Source of the DNA: Tausonia pullulans
Lineage: Eukaryota; Basidiomycota; Tremellomycetes; Cystofilobasidiales; Mrakiaceae
Length of the DNA stretch: 64,000 bases
Direction: 5' to 3'
NCBI GenBank assembly: GCA_951802195.1
Contig: OX637637.1
Span: 1 to 64,000 of the forward strand
The translations under genes were made by a program, and so were the position numbers. Shown here piece by piece: positions 22,909 through 35,042 of the stretch. How positions within the stretch are numbered: position 1 is the first letter of the stretch; each line of letters starts with the position of its first letter. The notes beneath the pieces are model-generated. The model had not been told where the DNA came from and ran no database searches. It saw nothing but the letters and a program-made list of their open reading frames with translations.

Positions 22909-25900
22909 ATGCCATACTCCTCCCACCACTCAATGGCCGAGCAAAATCCTCCTTACTACGAAGATGAGCTCAAGCGCGGCGAGCATGCCCAGGCCGCTGC
23001 CGCCGACGGCGTCATCCCGGGAGTCCAATACGACGAGGACGGCGTGGTCGCCCCTGCGGGCGCCACCAAGATCGAGGCCGCGAACAAGCTCATGAGCAAG
23101 AGTAAGTAATTGCGGGTCTGCTGCGTTTGGCTTGGCCGTTGGGAGGACGGTGGCGGCAAGGAGGGCCGCATGGTGGAGGAGACCAGGGAAAGCCAAATCA
23201 TCAGTGGGACTGACATTTGCCCGCTTGACCTGCTCGCAGAGGCTCGGTGGGCTCTGTTCATCTCTCTCGGACTCGCCTGCTACGTCTACTCTCTTGACGG
23301 TGTCACGGTACGTCCAGGCCTTTTCATATATATCGTATCGCGCATAATCGCTCGCTAGCAAGTGTGCGTACGACGGTCGCCTGACGCTCTTCGTTTTTCA
23401 ACACCGCCAGACCTGGCAGTATCTCCAGTACGCCACGTCGACCGAGCTCCAGCACTCGCTCGCTGGAACGATCGTCACGGCTTCGGCCATCATCATCGCC
23501 GTCGGCAAGCCGGTGAGTTACACGTTCTTCGACATTGGCAGCTGTTCCCACCGCTGACACATCCTTCCCTTGATGCTCGGCCTTGCAGCTCATGGCCAGT
23601 GAGTATGGCCCATTCGTCGCCTTCTAAACTCAGCTGACCTGGCCATTATTCGTGTCTATCTCATTCAGAGCTCGCTGATGTGTATGTCAATGTGTGCGCC
23701 ACTCCCTTGAAAAGTTCGCCGGCTGAAGTCCGACCCTACTGCCAGTTTCGGACGTGCCGAGACCTACGTCCTTGTCACGATCCTCTACACCCTCGGCTAT
23801 ATCCTTATCGCGTCGGCACCCAACATCGGCCAGATTGCTGGTGGCAATATCATTTACTCGTTCGGCTACACTGGTCTCCAGCTCATGACGCAGATCGTCG
23901 TACGTCTCCGGGGTTTTTTTTAACCAACCGGTTGTGTTCGGCGACCCTGATCAACCCGACTTTGCGGTTTCCCTTCCAGCTGGCCGACATCACCACCCTC
24001 AGGTGGCGTGGTTTCGCCTCGGGTCTCGTCACGATGCCCTTCGTCATCAACAGTACGCCTCGTGTCGTTACCTTCGTACCTGAGCTCTCGTTGACTGACC
24101 TTTTCCTTCCTATCAGCTGGTATCGCTGCCGAGATTGCTGTGAGATCAAAATCCTCGATCGATTGAAATTTAAGCTGACAGTTCCTTGCGATATCTGCAG
24201 CTCGGCATTCTTCCCAACTGGCGATGGGGCGCGTCCCTTTTCCCAGTCAATGCTCCTCCAGGACAATGCTGACACGTCTGTTACTTTTCTCTTCGACCAG
24301 GCTACGGCATGTTTGCCATCATCGTCCCGGCCTGCCTCCTCCCCATTATTATCGTTCTTTTCTTGTCTCAGCACAAGGCTAAGAAACTCGCTCTCGTCTC
24401 CGAGACCATCACCATCCGTCGTGGCTTCGTCGCTGCCACTCGCCAGATCTTCTCTGAGATGGACTTTATTGTGAGTACTTCATTGTACCGACCCAACCGA
24501 CCTAACCTGATACTCTTTCTTTCCGTCTGCAAAGGGTCTCGTTCTCGTTGCCGCCGCCCTCGGCCTTATCCTTCTGCCCCTTGGTCTCGCTCCCAAGGCC
24601 CTTCACCAGTGGAAGACGCCTTCGATGTTCGTTCTTCTCTCGCTTCTCTCTGTCTTTATCCTCCCTCTTCACTGTCTCCCGTCCGCGGTAACTGGTCTGA
24701 CCATCTCCCTTAATCTGCCCTCGATAGGATCGTCATGATCGTTATCGGCTGCGTTCTCATCCCCGTTGTCATGCTCTGGGAGATCAAGTTTGCTCGGCAC
24801 CCGATTATGCCATACCGTTTCTTCAAGAACCCTGGTCAGTCTCTGGCGTACCCTGATGATCCTTCAGCAGTAGCTGATTACTTGCCTTTACGCAGTTATT
24901 GCCGGAGCCTGCCTCATCGGATTCCTCGACGTATGCCGATGCCTTCGAATCGGTAGTCCCTGCCGATGCTGAGTATGCATTCTCTACCTTCTGCAGTTTG
25001 TCTCCTTCTACCTTCAATATACCTTCCAATGTAAGTCCTTCCTCTATATTGGTTCCTCTACGGCTCGCCTTCTTAACAATCCTCCGCCCTCATCAGACTC
25101 CTTCGTCTACGTCGTCAAGTCGCAGTGGAATGCTCGCGAGCTCTCCTGGTTCTCTTCCACCCAGACCATCGCTCTTTGCGTGAGTGCTGTTGGCCCTGTG
25201 TCTCTTTTTTTTCTAGCTGGGGTCTAAGTTATTGCGCCATCTTGCAGGTTTTTGGTCTCCTCGCCGGAATGATTATGGCCGCCACTCGTCGCTATAAGGT
25301 TCTTAACGCTTTGCTTGCCTGCCTGCCCTTGCATCTCAGCGACTGATCCTCGTCGCCTCTCCCATTGCAGTGGATGCTTGTTAGCGGACTTTGCATCCGT
25401 CTCCTCGGTGTCGGTCTCAGTGGGTCTCAACCTTGAGACTTCGATCTTGCTCCAAACTCATCCTTCCTGTCGTTTCCTAGTGATCCACGCCCGCGGCGCC
25501 CTCGGACCCACCGTCGAGCTCGTCTTCTGCCAGGTCCTTCAAGGTATTGGGGGAGGTTTCGCTGCAATCTGTATCCAGGTCGCCGCACAGGCTTCGGGTC
25601 CGTGGTTTTCTTTTATTGGTCATTGTCTTCTCCTCACGCTTATTCATCTCTCTCGGCTCAGTCTCCCACGTTGATGTTGCCACCGTCACTGCCATGGTCC
25701 TCCTCATCACCGAGATCGGCAACTCAGTCGGATCCGCCATCGCCACTGCCGTCTGGACCTCGCAGATGCCCGGCGAAATTGCCAAGCATGTCCCGGGCAA
25801 TAACGCGACGCTCAACGCCGAGCTTTTTGGCTCGACGATGTTGGTCGCGGCCCTCCCGGCCGACGACCCCGTCCGCATCGGAGGTGAATGCTGGCCAAGT

Positions 25901-26367
25901 TCAGCTTCCCATCCATCCACATACTCACTTGTATTTCTTTTTCCCTGTTCCTTTCCAGTTATTACGGCATACGAAGTAAGCCGCTCTCAGGTCGCCTTCG
26001 TCCTCGCCGGCGTCGACCCGCTGTCCAATCCGCACGCGCCTGACTGATCCTCTCCCCCGGCGAAAAAAGGTCGTGATGAAAAACCTTTGTATCGGAGCCA
26101 CGGTTGTCGGTGAGTATCACGACAAGACGAACAAAGAAGACAAAGACAGCTGCGGTAACTGACACTGGCGCCTCTACCCATGCTCCCTTCCCAATCTCAG
26201 CCATCTTCCCGATTATCGCCGCCATCTTCCTCATGAAGGACTTCGAGCTCACCGACACCCAGAATGCCCATGACGACAAGACGCTCGATGGAGTCCCGAC
26301 GGGCGAGGGCGAGATCGACCTGACTCCCGTGGCCAAGGAGCCGTTAAGCAGCAAGTACCAGGTCTGA
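22909..26367 (+). CDS. Siderophore-iron transporter 1 (MFS, SIT/ARN/Mir family)
   Basis: This carrier has about 600 residues and 14 membrane segments and takes up ferric siderophores by proton symport at the plasma membrane or endosomes. The start ATG at 22909 follows an acceptor directly. The acidic N-tail ends in KIEAANKLMSK. The first segment carries the family signature YVYSLDGVTTWQYLQYATS, then AKLADVFGRAETYVLVTILY, RWRGFASGLVTMPFVIN, GILPNWRWGYGMFAIIVPAC, RQIFSEMDFIGLVLVAAALG, FVYVVKSQWNARELSWFSS, ARGALGPTVELVFCQVLQGI and GNSVGSAIATAVWTSQMPGE. The extracellular loop has KHVPGNNATLNAEL, a likely N-glycosylation site. The C-tail ends KEPLSSKYQV. More than fifteen very short introns interrupt it. 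Siderophore type cannot be read. It is tandem with the paralogue at 27335. Confidence 0.92.
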
Positions 26368-27334
26368 TGGACGACCTCTCTACCTCTATTCCTCCCTTTC
26401 CGTTCCCGCCCATATACAATATTGTAGTTTGAATTCCAAGCTGAACGATCACATAGATTTCTTCGATGCTCATTGTGTCTGTCTTAGCTTGGAGACCGCG
26501 AGAGAGAAGCGAGAAATCGATCCTCATGATGCAAGCTGATCGTCCGATGTTCGTGCTCTCGGCCGAGTGCATCCAAGGCAACTTCACAACAATCGGTGCG
26601 AGCCGCCCAAGGTATGCAGGAAAAGGGCGAGATGAGGCCGTCGGGTATCCGACTACTTGGCGTCGGCTCAACACGCTCGTGGGCAGTGTTGACGTGATTT
26701 CAGCTTTGACTTTTAGCGAGTTTTGTCCCATACCCCTCTCTTCTCTTGCTTGTAGATCCTGCGCCTTTGCCGAACCATCTTCTTGGCATGGGCTCAGGAT
26801 ATGCATCCAACGGCTGGCGGATGGCGTTCACCCCCTAGTTGAAGCCGTAGCCGTAGACAATTTCAGGATGCTTTCGAGAAATACGAGGGAAACGACGCCG
26901 CCGCTGCGACAACCAACGTCTGCGACTGTACGTGTGGGTGGGGCCGGCATGCACATTCGGGTTCGCCAAAGCTTGTGAGAGTGCAGACATGAATCATGGT
27001 ATGGCTCTCATCGGACCTTTTACCTGGTCCCCGCCTTCCCCGGAGCATTCGTCCTGGGTGCGGGCGTTTCGCGTCGTCGCGCCGTTGGACGAACACGGAT
27101 CTTGACCCCGACTTTCCAACCTAAACCGGGCCCCAAATCTAATCAGATGAAACCCTCTTCATTACGTCTCATTGATATACCTGGTTTCTTCCCTTCATCT
27201 ACCACCTTCCTCTCTCCTTTTCTTCTCCTTCACTCTCTCTTACGGTTATTCCCTGCGCCGGGAACTCGCCCCAATGGCGTCTGCTTGTCTCGCTTATCCT
27301 CATGAGTTCTGACCGAACTTGCCGTCGCCATCAG
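26368..27334. promoter_or_regulatory. Intergenic/upstream region of siderophore transporter 2
   Basis: This holds the 3' flank of transporter 1 and the promoter and leader of transporter 2. The ATCAGATGA element lies at 27142, and a CT-rich leader follows at about 27180-27300. A CATCAG acceptor immediately before the ATG at 27335, with TCTGACC 20-25 nt upstream, again suggests a 5'-UTR intron. The long open frames here (such as 26466-26978) show no domain and are probably chance. Confidence 0.5.
27142..27150 (+). promoter_or_regulatory. GATA-factor-like element ATCAGATGA
   Basis: ATCAGATGA lies about 190 bp before the start of siderophore transporter 2. It is identical over nine bases to the left arm plus centre of the palindrome before transporter 1, and one base from the ATCWGATAA iron-GATA consensus. 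Confidence 0.45.
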
Positions 27335-30300
27335 ATGCCTCTCTTCGATCAGGACGCATTCGACAACTCGAGGTATGACGCCAAGGACGACATCAAGGAC
27401 AAGGAGCTCGCTGTAGACATGGCTTCGGACTCGGCACCTCCTACCACCCAGAACGAGGCTGCTCCAGCGGGAGTCTCCAAAGTCGAAGGTGCTCAGAAAA
27501 TTTGGACCAAAAGTGAATCCGCCTACATCCCTCGGAAATCAGGCTTGGACTCCGACTTGGAAGTTCGGTCATGCGAGCGAGGTTGACCGGTCGATTCTGT
27601 CTTGGCGCTTCCGTCTTCTGATTTACAGAGAGCAGATGGGCGCTGTTCATCGTCCTCGGTATCGTCTCCTGGGTTCTTTCTCTTGATGGTGTCACGGTTC
27701 GCCTCTGCACCTCTTGGCTCTGCCTTCTCGCCGCTATAACGTTTCGACGTCCTCTTCGCAGACATACCAGTACCTCCAGTACGCAACCTCAACCGTGCTC
27801 CAGCACTCTTCTCTCGGTACCGTCTCCACGGCCAATTCGGTGAGATTATCAGCTAGCCGTCGCTCATCTCAAACGCGTGACTCTGATGTCGATTGACTTG
27901 CGGCCGATGTAGATCATTCTTTCGGTTGGAAGCCCTGTGCGCTCGCTTTCCTTCCTGCTCTCACTTTTTATCGCTGATCTTACGCTACCTTTAAGCTCAT
28001 GGCCAGTGAGAGCTGCCCGCCCCTTCTTAGATATTTTGGATTTACTCTCAACCCTTATAATCCAACCCGCAGAGTTTGCCGATGTGTAAGTCTCTATGTA
28101 AAGCTGCTCTGGAATTTAAGAGACTGATTTGATCCTTGCCCCGGACAGCTTTGGACGCGCGGAGACGTACCTCTTTGTCGCCTTGCTCTACGCCATCGGC
28201 TATACTGTGATCGCCTCAGCTAACAGCATTCAACAGGTACGAGAATATATTCTCTGTCGCCGTTACTGCCCGCCGGGCCCGATTTACCACAATCTTCCGG
28301 CTCGCTAGATCTCCGGCGGAGAGGTCGTCTACACCTTCGGTTCGACCGGACTCCAGATGTGCCAGGCTATCATTGTACATTGAGGATAGAAGGCAGCCTC
28401 TTTCCTGCATGCGGACTGATGCTTCGGCTTAATGCAGGTCGCCGACGTCACTACGATTCGCTGGCGTGCCTTTGTCTACGGGTGAGTATCCTTCATACCA
28501 TGGCAAGAATGCAATACCCTGACTCTCGGCATCTTCAAAGAATATTTTCGATGCCTTATGTTATCAACAGTGCGTCACAGATCCCTAACTCGCCATCCTG
28601 TTTGAAACTGACGGCATTGTGCCTTATCAATAGTGTGGTTTGCCGCGGAGATCGCTGTATGTGCCAATATACTGACAAAGTATTGAATTTCGACTGAGTT
28701 ATGGTCGTTGTCCTTCACAGGTTGGGATTCTTCCGGACTGGCGCTGGGGTGAGCTGAGAGCCTACCCCTCAATGAAGCCCCAAGGACTTCTGCTGACTAC
28801 ACACTTTATTCGCCAGGCTACGGCATGTTCGCCATTATTGTTCCCGCCTGTCTCACCCCCATCATTGGGATTCTACTTTGGTCCCAGAACAAGGCGAAGA
28901 AGCTGGCGGTGGCCCGACAGACAGAGTCCCCCCGCCGCCGCGGATTCTGGGAGGCGACCCGCCAGATCTGTTCCGAAATGGACTTTGTCGTCAGTCCGAG
29001 TCAGCAGCATAGTCTTCACCAAACCCAGAACCCTGACTCTTTAACTCTCCTCACTAGGGTCTCTTCTTTGTAGCTGCGGCGCTTGGCCTTCTCCTTCTCC
29101 CTCTCGGACTCGCCCCCACAGCCTCCCGTGGCTGGAATACGCCGTCGATGTCTGCATTTTCCTTCCTCTGATCTACGATCTCGGCCCTGGTCCTGAATCT
29201 CTCTTTCGCCTTCAGGATCGCCATGATTGTAATCGGCGTCTGCCTCCTTCCCATCGTCTACGTTTGGGAGACGAGGTTCGCCGTCTATCCGATTATGCCG
29301 GCGCGCTTCTTCAGGAACAAGGGTGAGAAAGCTGCCTGCGTTCGAGTCAAATTGGTGCCTTATCCAGATATACATCAACCCAGACATCATTGGAGCATGC
29401 GCTATTGGATGCCTCGACGTACGTCCCAAGTTCCTTTTGTCAACGGCAGACTTCGCCTGACGGATGATGCCCTCATACGCCCAATCAGTTCATCTCATTC
29501 TACCTGCAGTACACCTATCAGTGTCAGTAACAACTCTGTTTCTGATGACTTAGCGGCGGCGTCAGTGCTGACACTACTCTACCAGACTCCTTCGTCTACG
29601 TCGTCCAGGAGTGGTCGGCGAGAGAGCTCTCGTACTTCTCCAACGTTCAGACCCTCGGCCTCTGCGTGAGAGAAAAAAAAGCCCATATTCTTGCGCCTGG
29701 TTAATTACTGACTCGCCTGCGCGCTGCAGATCTTTGGAATGCTCGGAGGACTTCTTGTGAGAAAATCGTGGCGTTTCTTCTGCGCGAACTAGCGGGGTCC
29801 AACCACTGACTGATCTTGGACTATCGTTCAGATGGCTTGGACTCGCAGCTACAAGGTGCGCCGGCATTTCCCATAGTAGCAGTTGAAGGAGAGATTAACC
29901 TCTCTTGGCTCCCAGTGGATCCTCGTCGGTGGTCTTCTTATCCGTCTCCTCGGTGTTGGTCTCAGTCAGTCTTCTTTGATGGCTCCTTGCATCTCATGTG
30001 AGGGTGGCTTGCTGAGACCTTATGATCGCGTCTCGTTAGTGATCAACGCCCGCGGTGCTCTTGGTCCCGCGGTCGAGCTCGTCTGGTGTCAACTCCTTCA
30101 GGGAATCGGTGGCGGAATCGCTGCTGTCGCCACTCAGTCGGCCGCGCAGGCCTCAGGTGCGTCAAAGACTGCCTAAGAGCGTCCACAGTAAGATTGTTCA
30201 CTGACGAACGTGGGTTCATCTCGCAGTTTCACACGCTGATGTTGCGACCGTCACGGCCATGGTCCTGCTCATTAGTGCGTCAAGGCTTCCCTTGGACTGA

Positions 30301-31085
30301 CCAGCTAACTAGTTGGAGCTAACTCGTGCTCTTTTCGGTTGTGCAGCCCAGATCGGCAACGGCATCGGCACGTCCGTCGGTAAGTGGCTTTTTTGCACGA
30401 TCTTCCGCTTAGCCTCAATCTCAGATCCCGTATCATCGTCCCATCCTCTCGTAGCCACCGCTATTTGGACTTCGCAAATGCCAACTCAGCTCGCGAAGCA
30501 TGTCCCGGGCAACAACGCGACGCTCACCGCCGAGCTCTTTGCTTCCACGCTCAACATCGCCACATACGCGAAGGACGACCCTATCCGCATTGGAGGTCAG
30601 CCCGTGTGTCACTCTGGGGCACACCCGCCTGTTCCTGTTGAATACTGACTTGGATCTCTCCTCTTCAGCGATCGCGGCCTACGGAGTGAGAGGCTGCGGC
30701 GTCCATCCGCCCTCGCGGGCTTTTGGGCGTTGACTTTAACTGACCCGCACTTTCTCTTTTCCTTTTCTTCAGGAAGTCATGAAAAACCTGGTTGTTGGTG
30801 CGACGGTGGTTGGTGAGTTGATGTAGAGTAATGGGGAAGCTTGAAGCTCGTCCCGACCAACACCATTGACGCAACCCCCCTCTGGTCCCCATCACCCTAG
30901 CCATCTTTCCCATCCTCATCGCCATCTTCGTCATGTCCGACTTCCGGCTAGAAGAAACCCAGAACGCTATCGAGGACAAAATGCTCGATGGAAGCCCGAC
31001 GTACGACGTTGAGCTCTCCGCCGGAGTTCAGTGTCAGACAGCTGCGACGACCAACGAGAAGGCTCAGGCTCGGCTCGAGATCTAA
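27335..31085 (+). CDS. Siderophore-iron transporter 2 (MFS, SIT/ARN/Mir family)
   Basis: This paralogue of the preceding gene has the same order of motifs: VSWVLSLDGVTTYQYLQYAT, AKFADVFGRAETYLFVALLY, RWRAFVYGIFSMPYVIN, GILPDWRWGYGMFAIIVPAC, RQICSEMDFVGLFFVAAALG, FVYVVQEWSARELSYFSN, ARGALGPAVELVWCQLLQGI, ATAIWTSQMPTQLAKHVPG and NNATLTAEL. The C-tail ends KAQARLEI. Most introns fall at the same places as in transporter 1, so the pair arose by tandem duplication. The many synonymous and replacement differences show it is old. An ATG at 27302 is in frame but probably lies within the 5'-leader intron, so 27335 was chosen. The differing membrane-face residues may mean a different siderophore specificity. 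All exons appear intact. Confidence 0.9.
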
Positions 31086-31178
31086 AAGATAGAAGGAATG
31101 TTTTGCTAGTAAATCATGTCTGCTATACGTTCAATTGATGAATCAAGAGCAAGCAGTAGCGAAAAGCATGAGCATCAA

Positions 31179-34109
31179 TCACTCCGAGTCGTCCTCCTCG
31201 CTCTCATCCTCGTCGCTGTCGTCTTGGCAGCTCTGGACAAAGCCCATCGTGCTCTTACAGAGCTTCTCCATCTCGGGCCCATCACGCGAGCCAGTATGCA
31301 TATACCACGCGAGAAGGTCGCTCGCCTCGACGACATCGGCGTTGTAAAGCGAGACGAGGAAGGGCGCATAGTATGGTCGGAGTTCGGCGCTAGCAATGCA
31401 AAGGCGCTGCGAGAGGTTCACCATATGTTAGCTTGTGTCAACTTAGAAGAGGAAGGAAGAACCCACTTGAAGATATTGAAGGACCTCGACCTTCTCCTCT
31501 GTTGATTCAGCGAACCGGTCGAGGAGCGGGCCCCAGGTCTTGAAGAGTTTGGTCGCGTTGTCACGGACAACGACAGTCGGCCCAGCCTCACGGACACCCT
31601 TGATCTTCTCGAGCAAGTAACCAAGGACGACCTCGCGAACGATGCCAGGCCCAACATTGGTCGTTGATCGGGCGCCCTTGACCTGGAGGGCGGCGAAATC
31701 GAGTGACTCGGTGTCGACCGCTCCACCCTTCTCGAACGCGTGATCAAGCGTGGCAATGCACTCCTCCCGGAACTTGGGCTCGTCTCCGCGCTCGACGACA
31801 AGCGTGAGACCCGTGGCGCTCTTGGGAAGCATCGATCGTCCTCCGCCCTCCTCCTCGGGTAGAGACGTTGTCGAGAGCGCCGGGGAGGACGCGGGTGACG
31901 AGCCGGAGAGAACTGAAAGCGTGCCCGACGAGTCCGAGAGCGCGATGTGCGCTGTCTGGCGGCCGAGTTGGAGAAGCGTCCGGTTCGGTGGGTGCTCAAA
32001 GACGTCCGAGATCTCCGACGCAGAGTCAGATGGATCGAAGCTATCCTCAGGCCAAATGAAGCCCTCGTGGCCAGTGCCAAGTATGGCTTCGCGGGTTTCT
32101 GGGAAGGAGGACTATGGTTAGTTCGGAGCTCAGGTGAGAGAAACGGTAGATCGCGATGCACCCATCGTAAAGCCGTCGTCCCCCTCGTCGTCCGTCTCAT
32201 CGTCTGAGTAGTCGTCCTCCTTCCATGCCCTCCGGCCGACCTTGGAAAATTTGGCAAGCCTCGCACCGTCACCTATCCGAACGTGGTCGCCAATGAGGCA
32301 GCCCTCCTCGACGATGGCACCCTTACCAATCGAGACGCCCTTGCCGATGATGGCCGACTCGATGCGAGAGCCCTCGCCAACAGTAACGCCGTCCCAAAGG
32401 TACGAGTTAGCGATCATGCACGAGGGCCCAACGACAACGTTCTTCCCGATGATGGACGCCGTCACACGCGAGTCATCCTCTATCCGCGAATGCGAGCCGA
32501 TGAGCGACTTCTTCTCAATCACGCAGGTCCTGGTGAGAGATGGGGAAGGATAAGCCCATGCGCTTCCCATTCCCCGCGCGAAAGACGGGCTGCTCACCGA
32601 GAGAGAATCGCATCCTGGCCAAAGTACAGACCCATTTGCCGAAGTTCGTACGTCTCACCTGCCTTGGCTCCCGGAAGGTTGCCGTCCGGGACGAGCGGGA
32701 ACGTCTCGCGAGCGAGAACATCACGTGAGACGACGTCGTAGGCGCGTGTGTCATTGACGCGCGCGGCGTAACCATTGCCGGCGAAGTGAATATGAATCTT
32801 GGCAGAAAGGATCTCGGATTGGAGAATGCCGGAAAGAAAGTCGAGGCGGATAGACTGATAGTCGAAGTTCTCGGTGAAGAGTGGAGGAATCTGGTCGGAG
32901 AAGGAGAGAGAAAGTCAGCTAGACGCTGAGAATCAGAGAGCAAGGGTACAAGACTCACGTCGACCGAACAGATGTCGATTCCACAGTCGATGAGGTCGTT
33001 GCGGAGCTGGATCTCTTCGTGCTGCTGGATGATCTTGTTGGGAAGCGTGAGCGACTTTTTGCGCGGGACTGCTCCGATGGGCTCATAGTGGAGAAGTTGC
33101 TGCTCGGGGGAAAGGACAAAGGCCGACGACGCAGCGACGGGCCTGGGATGGTCGGGTACAAGGACATTGTTGGGTCAGACAAGGGTTCCACAACATTACA
33201 CAGACTGGCAAGGGGGCGAGACGGGAACCGGTGGTCGGAACAGGCGGAGTGGGGAAGTCGAGGTTGAAGGACGCGACGCGCCGACCCCTTGGTCCTCATG
33301 CTCTTTCCCCCTTACCCCTGGTAGGGTGCCCGGGCTATTCCAACTTGTAAAGGTGAATCAAGACCTCACCTGTGGCGAGTGTCGGTGGCAGACTCCTTAA
33401 CGACGAGTGTCATAATGCACTCTTTCGAGACCTTGCGCCGCTCGCGGTGCGCCTTGACCGCCTCCATGAGGTTGAGGTTGGAGACGACGTCGCCGGACAG
33501 GAGGACAAAGTCGGACTTAATAATCTTCTCGGCCAATAGTGTATCAGTATACGAACACGGAGGACGCTCGCTCCAAGCTCCAAGCTCCAAGAGCAAGACG
33601 CGTACCTTCTGGCCGTCGAGCTCGCGGAGGGCGTCTCCGACGGAGAGCGCGGACGACGAGGCGATCGTCGAGATATGGAGGGTTGAAAAGAGGCCTGAAG
33701 AGGTCCACGAGCTGAAATGACGGAAGGATCTTGTCAGTCTGACAGGTGGAGAGGAAGTCCGTGACAGGACGCGGCGAGGAACGACGCACTTTATCGCGTT
33801 TCGGACCATGTCGGCCTTGGTCGTGCAAAAGACGATGACCTCGTTGACACCTGCACTCGCAAGCGACTCGAGTGTCCATTGGAGGAGGGGGACGTTACAG
33901 AGGGGGAGCAGGCACTAGTAGAGGAAGAAGGCGGCGCGTCAGGACGAGGTAGAACCCAGTCGCGCGCCTTAAGGACGGACCCTGGGGGTATCGAGGGTGA
34001 GAGGCTGGAAGTGCTGATTGTAAGAGTCTGCGAGGACGACAGCCTGGAGAACGGGTTCGTCCTCCTTCTCCTCGGGCTCGCGCTCCTTGGCCTGCGACTT
34101 GGGCGGCAT
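31179..34109 (-). CDS. GCD6: eIF2B epsilon subunit (guanine nucleotide exchange factor for eIF2)
   Basis: This is the catalytic subunit of eIF2B, which reloads eIF2 with GTP in the cytosol. A basic/acidic start (MPPKSQAKEREPEEKEDEPV) leads to the nucleotidyltransferase-like domain: LQAVVLADSYNQHFQPLTLD, PRVLLPLCNVPLLQWTLESL, GVNEVIVFCTTKADMVRNAI, then IKSDFVLLSGDVVSNLNLME. Left-handed beta-helix hexads follow: CVIEKKSLIGSHSRIEDDSR, VTASIIGKNVVVGPSCMIAN, and GVSIGKGAIVEEGCLIGDHV. A linker with acidic and Ser-rich segments precedes the W2/HEAT catalytic domain (KFREECIATLDHAFEKG through VEVLQYLQ, LVSLYNADVVEASDLLAWYM). The tail is strongly acidic (DDSDEDESEEDDSE). Complete, about 750 residues, with several short introns. 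The first coding exon is short. Confidence 0.93.
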
Positions 34110-35042
34110 AGTGTGTGGATCTGATGGTCGTTGGCTGTCCGAGAGAGGAGGGCTTTCGCGACGGCCTCCTCCACTCGCCTTTACTCGTTTGCTCCTCTCT
34201 GATCACCGTCGAGGCGCAGTTCATTCGTCGACATCGCTATTCTCTTGTGCTTGCCCTTGTCTGTTTTGAAACCGATATATGAGACACGTCCTTGAGAACG
34301 GGCAGACATCTCTGCCGAGTCGTCAGACTGGTTCTTTGAGAAGTTAGGAAGTGGGCTGAAGAAACGGGCAAGAGCCCCTGCGTGCCTAATCTCTTAAAGG
34401 TTGCAGCCCTTCACCGCCATTAACAGTAAAAACAGTGTACTACATCAGTCCATTTGGTAGAGAGCCCATAGGATTGCATAAAATTAGTCCCATCCCCATC
34501 CCCCCTCCCCCCCGCAGAAGAACGGTGGAGCGCGCTGTTGAAGATGCGCGCTAAGGCGCGCAGGGGTTAGGACCCTCAGATAGACCAGATCTCCTTTTTG
34601 TTCTCGCTCATTATTCCTGCTTATTCGAAGCACAGAGATATGGATAGACCTATCTTCTCCAAGCAACCCGCGAGAGAAAGTAGACGGCTTGCCATCCGGC
34701 TGCAGTCCAGTGGTGCATACATTATCGCCCCTCGCTCATGGCACACGTGCTTCTCTCGCCGATGACGCCCTTTCACGTTTGATGACCCTGTCTGCTGACT
34801 CCTGGCGCGTGGGAGGGGCCAGCGGACCTTGCATTTCTGTGGATCGAGGGCCGTCGGCCTCAAGGCTCGATGAGACAGGGCGATCTGGTCTAGCTTCTGC
34901 CCCTGACGAGAGTTCTATTTCGGATGGCGAGCCATCCCCCGGTCCGTTCAAGGCCCGTGTTCTCTCCCTTCTCGCTCGTGTAGAAAAGGGAATGGATAGA
35001 TCCCTCTCTCCTTTCTCCCCACAAACGGCGACATCGACGACC
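34110..35042. other. Intergenic region between divergent eIF2B-epsilon and pectinesterase 1
   Basis: Both promoters must lie here. There is an AT-richer patch at about 34420-34500 and a short C run near 34500-34512. The open frame at 34689-35315 overlaps the pectinesterase start but shows no own domain. No other feature was recognised. Confidence 0.55.

Noticed and set aside
26466-26978. 170-codon open frame between the siderophore transporters
   Set aside because: No domain, no splice partners, and it overlaps an antisense frame of similar length; probably chance.
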